From contig SICT01000064.1 of the NCBI GenBank assembly GCA_009691315.1, positions 1 to 6,952 of the forward strand: 6,952 nt of DNA, in the 5' to 3' direction. Below, in pieces: positions 1 to 4,336 of the stretch (its first letter is position 1; each line of letters begins with the position of its first letter). A program made the position numbers and the translations under genes. The notes under the pieces are model-generated. The model ran no database searches, was not told the origin of the DNA, and saw only the letters and a list, made by a program, of their open reading frames with translations. Source of the DNA: Candidatus Uhrbacteria bacterium. Lineage in GTDB: Bacteria > Patescibacteriota > Patescibacteriia > 2-12-FULL-60-25.

Positions 1-648
1 AAATGGCTTGTCTAGAGGACGCTCTGGCATGGGGATATAGGTGTCGATTGCTTCAAGAAGATCAAGAATTGGCTTGGAAGCCTCTGGATCGCTTGGATTT
101 TCCATAGCTTTAAGAGCAGAACCCTTGATGATTGGAGTTTTGTCTCCGGGAAAACCGTACTTTGTGAGAAGTTCGCGGATCTCCATTTCTGTAAGTTGGG
201 CAATATCCGGATCGGCCATATCCATCTTGTTCATGAAAACCACGATGTATGGAACGTTCACTTGTTTTGCAAGAAGGATGTGCTCACGAGTCTGTGGCAT
301 AGGACCATCTGCAGCAGATACTACAAGAATGGCGCCATCCATTTGAGCGGCACCGGTAATCATATTTTTAATATAGTCGGCATGACCAGGACAGTCCACG
401 TGCGCATAATGTCTGTTTGGAGTCTCGTACTCTTGATGTGAAGTTGCAATTGTAATACCGCGGGCTTTTTCTTCCGGCGCATTATCAATCTGGTCATAGC
501 GCACTGCCTTGTTTGATGCGCTTGGCCATTTGGCTGAGCAGACCATCGTAATGGCTGCAGTTAAAGTAGTCTTTCCATGATCCACGTGTCCGATAGTACC
601 GACGTTAAGATGAGGTTTCGTCCGTTCAAATTTGATTTGGTCCGCCAT
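1..648 (-). CDS. tuf: Elongation factor Tu, N-terminal 216 residues (3' end off window)
   Basis: EF-Tu is the cytoplasmic GTPase that carries aminoacyl-tRNA to the ribosomal A site. The visible 216 codons cover essentially the whole G domain and stop, still open, at base 1. GTPase motifs are all present: G1 GHVDHGKT at residues 20-27, the switch I RGITI at 63-67, G3 DCPGH at 85-89, G4 NKMD at 140-143 (NKCD in E. coli) and G5 GSALKA at 176-181. The N-terminus FERTKPHLNVGTIGH is the classical EF-Tu beginning, which fixes the ATG at 646-648. About 180 residues (domains 2 and 3) should lie outside the window. It follows fusA by 75 bases, as in the classical str operon, and may also have its own promoter at 679-707. 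No Shine-Dalgarno sequence precedes the ATG; the bases just before it are CCCTACTCTT. I see no missing GTPase residue. Confidence 0.98.
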   Translation of the reverse strand, partial: MADQIKFERTKPHLNVGTIGHVDHGKTTLTAAITMVCSAKWPSASNKAVRYDQIDNAPEEKARGITIATSHQEYETPNRHYAHVDCPGHADYIKNMITGAAQMDGAILVVSAADGPMPQTREHILLAKQVNVPYIVVFMNKMDMADPDIAQLTEMEIRELLTKYGFPGDKTPIIKGSALKAMENPSDPEASKPILDLLEAIDTYIPMPERPLDKPF

Positions 649-678
649 AAGAGTAGGGATTATTAATAAGCGAGAGTG

Positions 679-707
679 ATTCTAGAGGAAGAAATAAGGC
701 TTTGCAA
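679..707 (-). promoter_or_regulatory. Candidate sigma-70-type promoter for tuf
   Basis: On the minus strand the fusA-tuf spacer contains TTGCAA (702-707), a 17-base spacer and TAGAAT (679-684). Each box matches consensus at about five of six positions and the spacing is ideal. Transcription would start near 672, giving a leader of about 25 bases before the tuf ATG. I see no terminator between fusA and tuf, so this would add to read-through rather than replace it. It was found by eye only; a chance match is possible in an AT-rich spacer. Confidence 0.45.
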
Positions 708-723
708 GGGAAAATTCGGCGAC

Positions 724-2835
724 TTATGCTCGTTTGGTCCCCATGCTTCTTGTTTCCTTTATCTTTTCTGCAATATTCGCCGGAGCTTTTTCGTAAGCAT
801 GGAACTCCATGGAGTAACTTGCACGGCCCTGAGTCATAGAGCGAAGATCCGTTGCGTAGCCAAACATCTCTGCAAGCGGTACATAGCACTTTATGAACTT
901 AGCCATACCACGATCACCGGTTTCAAAAATCTGTCCGCGACGGGAACTCACGTTGCCCATAACATCTCCAAAGAAATTTTCCGGAGTTACGACTTCCACA
1001 TTCATGACAGGTTCAAGTAGCACGGGATTTGCTTTGTTGCAGGCGCCCTGAAATGCGAGTGACCCCGCAATTTTAAATGCCAACTCGGATGAATCTACAT
1101 CGTGATAACTTCCATCCATGAGCTTTACTTCTACATCCACGATTGGATAACCGGCGATGATCCCACGGCTGAGTGCCTCGCGAATACCTTTTTCAACTGC
1201 AGGAATAAATTCTCGCGGAATGCGGCCGCCAACGACCTTGTCCACGAACTCAAATCCTTTTCCGCGTTCAAGAGGAGCAACTTCAAGTACCACGTGACCA
1301 TACTGACCGTGACCACCGGTTTGTTTGACGTATTTTTCTTCACCCTCGGCAGATTTTTGAATTGTTTCTTTGTAGGCTACCTGAGGCTTGCCCACGTTTG
1401 CCTCAACTTTAAACTCTCGGCGCATACGATCCACGATAATATCGAGGTGGAGTTCGCCCATGCCCGAGATAATTGTTTGGTTTGTCTCTTCATTTGATTT
1501 CACTTGGAAGGTTGGATCTTCTTCGGCAAGTTTTTGTAGAGCAAGACCCATTTTTTCTTGATCGGCTTTAGTTTTGGGTTCGATTGCAATTGAGATAACA
1601 GGATCCGGAAATTCAATCGATTCCAGAATGATTTCGTGTTCAGGATCGCAGAGTGTGTCTCCGGTGAATGTCTGCTTTGGTCCTATGAGAGCTGCAATAT
1701 CTCCCGCAGTTACTTCTTTAATTTCTTCACGGTGATTTGCATGGAGGCGCACCATACGGCCGACACGTTCTTTTTGTTCGCTTGTAGAGTTGTATACATA
1801 AGAGCCGGTGGAGAGTTTTCCTGAATACACCCGGAAGAAGGCGAGTTTGCCTACAAAGGGATCGGTTGCAATTTTAAATGCGAGTGCAGAAAACGGTTCG
1901 TTCGAACTTGGTTTGCGCTCTTCTGCGGCACCGGTCCGGGGATTAATTCCTTTTACCGGAGGGAGATTTTCAGGAGATGGGAGATATTCGCAGACGCCAT
2001 CGAGTACGAGCTGAACGCCCACGTTTTTGAGTGAACTGCCGCAGTACACGAGATATAAATCGCCGGTCACGACGCCGTTTCGGAGACCGCGTTTTATTTC
2101 TTCGATGCTCATCTCTGTTCCTTCTACATATTTCTCCATAAGTTTGTCGTCGTACTCCGCGGCTTTTTCAACAACCTTGTGGCGATATTCTTCCATCTGC
2201 ACTTTCATATCTTCTGGGACGGGGATCGCCACCACTTTTTCTCCATTCTCGCCGTGGAACTCATATGCTTTGCGCATGATGATATCAACAACCCCGTTAA
2301 AATTTCCCTCTACTCCAATAGGAAGTTGCACTGCGACGGCATTTTTTGAAAGTCGATCGTGGATTGAATCCAAACTCATATAAAAATCTGCGCCGATTTT
2401 GTCCATTTTATTTACAAAGGCAATGCGTGGTACGCGGTATTTGTCCGCCTGGCGCCAAACCGTTTCCGATTGTGGCTCAACACCCTGTGAGCCATCGAAC
2501 ACAACTATGCCGCCATCGAGTACACGCAAACTGCGTTCTACTTCTACGGTAAAATCCACATGTCCTGGAGTATCTATAATATTGAATCGAAATGGTGTAC
2601 CGCCTGTTGTTGGAGTCCAAAAACAGGTCGTTGCTGCTGCGGTAATTGTAATCCCTCGCTCTTTTTCTTGTTCCATCCAGTCCATCTCCGCCGCGCCTTC
2701 ATGAACTTCGCCGATCTTATGTTTTTTCCCCGTGTAAAAAAGAATGCGTTCGCTGGTTGTTGTTTTTCCTGCGTCTATGTGTGCAATAACTCCTATGTTG
2801 CGAGTTTGATTTAAATCTGCTGGGGCGTCGCTCAT
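724..2835 (-). CDS. fusA: Elongation factor G
   Basis: EF-G is the ribosome-dependent GTPase that drives tRNA-mRNA translocation and, with RRF, ribosome recycling. The 703-residue length is normal. G-domain motifs are G1 AHIDAGKT at 18-25, the switch I RGITI at 60-64, G3 DTPGH at 88-92, G4 NKMD at 142-145 and a G5-like CGSSLKN at 265-271 (usually CGSAFKN). Domain III shows SGMGELHLDI at 457-466. Domain IV begins near GGHGQYGHV at 507-515 and carries the tip loop GSYHDVDSSE at 575-584, with the conserved His at 578. Domain V carries GDVMGNVSSRRG at 623-634 and ends in a normal C-terminal helix. The ATG at 2833-2835 gives a standard 17-residue lead before G1. There is no Shine-Dalgarno sequence; the leader ends in a T run. 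Unlike the usual arrangement, fusA is 498 bases from rpsG and has its own strong-looking promoter at 2881-2908. This is canonical EF-G, not a paralogous fusA2 or tetracycline-resistance type. Confidence 0.98.
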   Translation of the reverse strand: MSDAPADLNQTRNIGVIAHIDAGKTTTSERILFYTGKKHKIGEVHEGAAEMDWMEQEKERGITITAAATTCFWTPTTGGTPFRFNIIDTPGHVDFTVEVERSLRVLDGGIVVFDGSQGVEPQSETVWRQADKYRVPRIAFVNKMDKIGADFYMSLDSIHDRLSKNAVAVQLPIGVEGNFNGVVDIIMRKAYEFHGENGEKVVAIPVPEDMKVQMEEYRHKVVEKAAEYDDKLMEKYVEGTEMSIEEIKRGLRNGVVTGDLYLVYCGSSLKNVGVQLVLDGVCEYLPSPENLPPVKGINPRTGAAEERKPSSNEPFSALAFKIATDPFVGKLAFFRVYSGKLSTGSYVYNSTSEQKERVGRMVRLHANHREEIKEVTAGDIAALIGPKQTFTGDTLCDPEHEIILESIEFPDPVISIAIEPKTKADQEKMGLALQKLAEEDPTFQVKSNEETNQTIISGMGELHLDIIVDRMRREFKVEANVGKPQVAYKETIQKSAEGEEKYVKQTGGHGQYGHVVLEVAPLERGKGFEFVDKVVGGRIPREFIPAVEKGIREALSRGIIAGYPIVDVEVKLMDGSYHDVDSSELAFKIAGSLAFQGACNKANPVLLEPVMNVEVVTPENFFGDVMGNVSSRRGQIFETGDRGMAKFIKCYVPLAEMFGYATDLRSMTQGRASYSMEFHAYEKAPANIAEKIKETRSMGTKRA

Positions 2836-2880
2836 AAAAAATATGTGGTAAAAGTACTTCTAAATGGAAATAACGCGTGT

Positions 2881-2908
2881 ATTATAAAGATAGTGGGTAG
2901 CAAGTCAA
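2881..2908 (-). promoter_or_regulatory. Strong candidate sigma-70-type promoter for fusA(-tuf)
   Basis: Reading the minus strand, TTGACT (2903-2908, one mismatch to TTGACA) is followed by a 16-base spacer and a perfect TATAAT (2881-2886). The expected start near 2874 gives a leader of about 38 bases, rich in T and A and without a Shine-Dalgarno sequence, ending at the fusA ATG at 2835. This is the best promoter-like sequence in the window. It lies exactly where the str operon is interrupted, so it can explain how fusA and tuf are transcribed independently of rpsL-rpsG. Confidence 0.7.
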
Positions 2909-2913
2909 ATACA

Positions 2914-2939
2914 CCATGGTATTAACTTTTATACCTTGG
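2914..2939. repeat. Imperfect inverted repeat next to the fusA promoter
   Basis: CCATGGTAT (2914-2922) and ATACCTTGG (2931-2939) are reverse complements with one mismatch, separated by an 8-base loop. The repeat begins 6 bases upstream of the fusA -35 box. On the plus strand it is followed by AATTTTTC, so it could act as a weak plus-strand terminator. On the minus strand no T run follows, which argues against a terminator for rpsG read-through. A regulator-binding site for the fusA promoter is another possibility, and nothing here decides between them. Confidence 0.4.
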
Positions 2940-3063
2940 AATTTTTCTTATTCCTTTTACATGGAATCCGTGGGGTGCGGCCAATCCCTATGAAATAGGC
3001 AAGCATAGTTTTTTGCTTATTTTTTTTGGATTATGTTTCTTCATTGGTTTTGGAAAAAAATGG
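2926..3063 (+). pseudogene. Fragment resembling the N-terminal membrane part of an O-antigen-ligase-like protein
   Basis: This plus-strand frame is open for 46 codons after a TAA at 2923-2925 and continues to a stop at about 3100. It reads as a hydrophobic stretch (LLYLGIFLIPFT), then WNPWGAANPYEIGKHS, then a second hydrophobic stretch (FLLIFFGLCFFIGFG) and KKW. The pattern of a membrane segment, an NPWG..NPYE..K motif and a second membrane segment resembles, from memory, the start of O-antigen ligase/polymerase-type membrane proteins common in Candidate Phyla Radiation genomes. Those proteins have many more membrane segments. There is no ATG at the expected beginning, and the rest of the gene is missing. 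I therefore call it a truncated remnant. The resemblance is recalled, not searched, and a chance hydrophobic frame in T-rich DNA remains possible. Confidence 0.4.
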
Positions 3064-3179
3064 GTAATGTTGTTATCCCTGTTGTATCAATTGAAGACAT
3101 AATTAAAATGAAAAAAAAGGCTAATCGTGATTAAGATAAATTAGACTTAAAGGTACTCAAATATCTTTCGGAATTATGA
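3060..3179 (+). pseudogene. Fragment resembling the C-terminal end of a small nucleotidyltransferase (antitoxin/AbiE-like), with one nonsense codon
   Basis: The frame reads MGNVVIPVVSIEDIIKMKKK, ANRD, TAA (3132-3134), then DKLDLKVLKYLSEL and TGA at 3177-3179. The pattern I.V.SIEDII.MKK.A.R..DK.DL..L..L is what I recall at the C-terminal end of small nucleotidyltransferases of the MNT/AbiEii/DUF6036 type. The same frame continues to look right on both sides of the TAA, so a single-base change to a stop in an older gene explains it best. The upstream part, including any GG..D.D catalytic motif, is absent: the frame runs back only to a TAG at 3006-3008 and merges with the membrane-protein-like fragment near 3055-3063. 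ATG at 3060 or 3033 could start a short peptide, but I do not believe it is functional. The family assignment is from memory. Confidence 0.5.
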
Positions 3180-3307
3180 AGAAGAAAACCATACAACAAA
3201 TTGGATTTGATCCTGAAACCCTTAAACGGTGGAAGAAATCTTCTGTAAAAGCGAAACTTATTTGGCTTGATAGTGCTCTTAAATTTGCCAAACTAAGGCG
3301 CACGTAA
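3176..3307 (+). CDS. Small basic protein of 43 residues, function unknown
   Basis: The ORF starts with ATG at 3176-3178 and ends with TAA at 3305-3307. The product is basic and probably helical, beginning MKKKTIQQIGFDPETLKRWK and containing SSVKAKLIWLDSALKFAKLR. The W..S...K..WLD.AL.F pattern recalls a group of small proteins (W..AS...KL.WL..A..F) encoded beside small nucleotidyltransferase genes, perhaps as partners in toxin-antitoxin-like pairs. The ATG overlaps the TGA of the preceding nucleotidyltransferase-like frame as ATGA, a typical sign of translational coupling. That supports the two having once been an operon. The only possible SD is a weak CGGA just upstream. The gene is convergent with rpsG, 26 bases from its stop. 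It may be the last intact piece of a decayed two-gene module or no longer expressed. There is no conserved motif from which I could assign an activity. Confidence 0.5.
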   Translation: MKKKTIQQIGFDPETLKRWKKSSVKAKLIWLDSALKFAKLRRT

Positions 3308-3308
3308 T

Positions 3309-3339
3309 AAAAAGGTAATACAGGCTTGTAGCCTTAGTA
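3309..3339 (-). terminator. Weak candidate terminator after rpsG
   Basis: On the minus strand AGGCT-ACA-AGCCT (3322-3334) forms a 5-bp stem with a 3-base loop. It can be extended by TAC/GTA across a 2-base bulge (3319-3339). The right arm overlaps the rpsG stop codon. A run of five T follows at 3309-3313, but five bases after the stem. The stem is short, so termination would be partial at best. It sits where the operon is broken and where the plus-strand 43-codon ORF converges. Confidence 0.3.
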
Positions 3340-3783
3340 TTTGGCAAAGTGCGCAAATGCTTTATTGGCCTGCGCCATTCGGTGAACGTCGTCTTTTTTC
3401 TTTACTGCAGGGCCGGTGCCTGCTGCAGCTTCCGTAAGTACTGAAGCCAGTTTTTGTGCCATTGTTTTCCCTTTTATTCCGCGCGCCGCACCGATTAACC
3501 AGCGGAAAGCGAGAGACATCTGGCGATTTGGTTTTACTTCCACGGGAATTTGATATACGGCGCCGCCGATACGTTTGGGACGCACTTCCATATTTGGCTT
3601 TACCATATCGAGAGCTTTTTCAAAAACACGTTCAGGATCCTGTCCACCTTGGCCATTTATCAAAACAAAACAGTCTTTTATAATACGTCGTGCGGTAGAC
3701 TTTTTGCCCTGGCGCATCATATTATTGATGAATCGCTCTTGAATTGCAGAGGAGCCTTCTGGAATGTAGAGAATTTTTTTCAT
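3334..3783 (-). CDS. rpsG: 30S ribosomal protein uS7 (S7)
   Basis: uS7 binds the 3' major domain of 16S rRNA, nucleates assembly of the 30S head and lines the E-site mRNA path. The family signature is clear: GKKSTARRII at 26-35, VKPNMEVRPKRIGGAVYQIP at 61-80 (beta-hairpin region), FRWLIGAAR at 93-101, and the conserved C-terminal VKKKDDVHRMAQANKAFAHF at 127-146. The product is 149 residues, against about 156 in E. coli or Bacillus. The missing part is at the N-terminus: the protein starts at MKKILYIPEG, aligning with the KILPDP region. The basic MPRR-type lead of most bacteria is absent. An upstream extension is impossible because a TAA lies in frame two codons before the ATG. No Shine-Dalgarno sequence is visible; the upstream DNA is an AT-rich stretch ending TATAATCT. 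It follows rpsL by 47 bases and is probably cotranscribed with it. In E. coli, S7 represses the str operon through the rpsL-rpsG spacer. Confidence 0.97.
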   Translation of the reverse strand: MKKILYIPEGSSAIQERFINNMMRQGKKSTARRIIKDCFVLINGQGGQDPERVFEKALDMVKPNMEVRPKRIGGAVYQIPVEVKPNRQMSLAFRWLIGAARGIKGKTMAQKLASVLTEAAAGTGPAVKKKDDVHRMAQANKAFAHFAKY

Positions 3784-3805
3784 AGATTATAGTATATATT
3801 ATCTT

Positions 3806-3819
3806 GACACTTTTGTGTC
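3806..3819 (-). promoter_or_regulatory. Perfect hairpin in the rpsL-rpsG spacer
   Basis: The minus-strand transcript contains GACAC-AAAA-GTGTC, a 5-bp stem with a 4-base loop. It lies 11 bases after the rpsL stop and 22 bases before the rpsG ATG. There is no T run after it, so it is not an intrinsic terminator. In E. coli the equivalent spacer holds the S7 binding site for autogenous control. Whether this small hairpin plays that part here is only an analogy of position. Confidence 0.35.
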
Positions 3820-3830
3820 TCGAAATGAGG

Positions 3831-4262
3831 TTATTTCTTAGCGGCGGCGCCTTCTTTTGGTCGTTTTGCACCATACTGTGAACGGCCCTTTCTTCGTGCA
3901 GAGATGCCCTGAGTATCGAGTACACCGCGAACAATATGGTATCGCACGCCAGGAAGATCTTTTACACGTCCACCGCGAATCATCACGACGGAGTGTTCTT
4001 GGAGATTATGCCCTTCTCCTGGAATATACGCATTCACTTCAAATCCATTGGTGAGACGTACTTTTGCAATTTTACGGAGAGCAGAGTTAGGTTTTTTAGG
4101 AGTCATCGTCGTTACCTTTATACACACGCCACGTTTAATGGGGGAGGATAGTGGCAACCTTTTTCGTTTCAATGAATTCCATCCGAACTGGAGCGCAGGG
4201 GACTGAGATTTGCGCTTTTGGTTCCGACGAGGATTTTTTACGAGTTGATTTCTAGTAGGCAT
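3831..4262 (-). CDS. rpsL: 30S ribosomal protein uS12 (S12)
   Basis: uS12 lies at the decoding centre of the 30S subunit and controls tRNA selection accuracy. The product is 143 residues. Diagnostic segments are MPTRNQLVKN at the start, KRGVCIKVTTMTPKKPNSAL at 43-62, AYIPGEGHNLQEHSVVMIRG at 78-97, GRVKDLPGVRYHIVRG at 98-113 and GRSQYGAKRPK at 126-136. Lys56 corresponds to E. coli Lys43, the classical streptomycin site; it and the VKDLPG loop (Lys101) are wild type, so no resistance substitution is evident. Residues 26-42 (FGWNSLKRKRLPLSSPI) contain a 13-residue insertion relative to E. coli, similar in position and pattern to that of Bacillus S12. The ATG at 4260-4262 is chosen because it gives the universal MPT..QLV start; the frame stays open for 95 more codons upstream, but those overlap rpoC and look random. 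No Shine-Dalgarno sequence is present. rpoC lies 74 bases upstream. Confidence 0.98.
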   Translation of the reverse strand: MPTRNQLVKNPRRNQKRKSQSPALQFGWNSLKRKRLPLSSPIKRGVCIKVTTMTPKKPNSALRKIAKVRLTNGFEVNAYIPGEGHNLQEHSVVMIRGGRVKDLPGVRYHIVRGVLDTQGISARRKGRSQYGAKRPKEGAAAKK

Positions 4263-4289
4263 AAGATGTTTGTTGAGAGGTTCCTGAGC

Positions 4290-4318
4290 AGTGTAACGAA
4301 TAGATTCGATGGGTTCAA
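4290..4318 (-). promoter_or_regulatory. Weak candidate promoter between rpoC and rpsL
   Basis: On the minus strand TTGAAC (4313-4318), a 17-base spacer and TACACT (4290-4295) lie in the rpoC-rpsL spacer. Each box matches consensus at four of six positions, so only the ideal spacing makes it worth listing. Transcription would begin near 4283, leaving a leader of about 20 bases before the rpsL ATG. Read-through from rpoC could serve equally well, and I see no terminator after rpoC. Confidence 0.22.
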
Positions 4319-4336
4319 GGTCATTTTTGCTGTAGC

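Larger units (their letters stand above)
2836..3333. other. Gap of 498 bases between rpsG and fusA holding plus-strand gene remains
   Basis: No str-operon gene lies here, although rpsG and fusA are usually close neighbours. From the fusA side it contains an SD-less leader (2836-2875), the fusA promoter (2881-2908) and an imperfect palindrome (2914-2939). Next come two plus-strand frames that look like fragments of unrelated genes (2926-3063 and 3060-3179). They are followed by an intact 43-codon plus-strand ORF (3176-3307) and a weak hairpin at the end of rpsG. All coding-like content runs opposite to the operon. I see no transposase, terminal inverted repeats or target duplication that would identify how it arrived. 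Confidence 0.7.

Noticed and set aside
1102..1497. Plus-strand 131-codon ORF antisense to fusA, and similar long antisense frames under fusA and rpoC
   Set aside because: They mirror strongly conserved genes on the other strand, show no motif and have no start signals. They are shadows of codon bias.
2916..2993. Plus-strand ATG ORF starting at 2916 (25 codons)
   Set aside because: It is very short, with no conserved pattern and no SD. It overlaps the palindrome and the more convincing neighbouring frame.
3001..3027. AAGCA/TGCTT stem followed by a T run as a plus-strand terminator
   Set aside because: The stem is only 5 bp and AT-rich with an 8-base loop. The T run is better explained by codons for hydrophobic residues in the membrane-like frame.
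2836..3333. Riboswitch, tRNA or structured ncRNA in the gap
   Set aside because: I found no cloverleaf, CCA end or known riboswitch core. The stretch is better explained by codons on the plus strand and short weak hairpins.
3786..3791. TATAAT just before the rpsG ATG as a promoter -10 box
   Set aside because: It ends only two bases before the ATG, so transcription would start inside the coding region, and no -35 box is found at the right distance.
3804..3809. TTGACA on the plus strand
   Set aside because: It is part of the rpsL-rpsG hairpin. No -10 box follows 16-18 bases downstream and no plus-strand gene lies there.
3722..3934. Minus-strand 70-codon frame spanning the rpsL-rpsG junction
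   Set aside because: It overlaps the conserved ends of both ribosomal protein genes in another frame and has no recognisable content.
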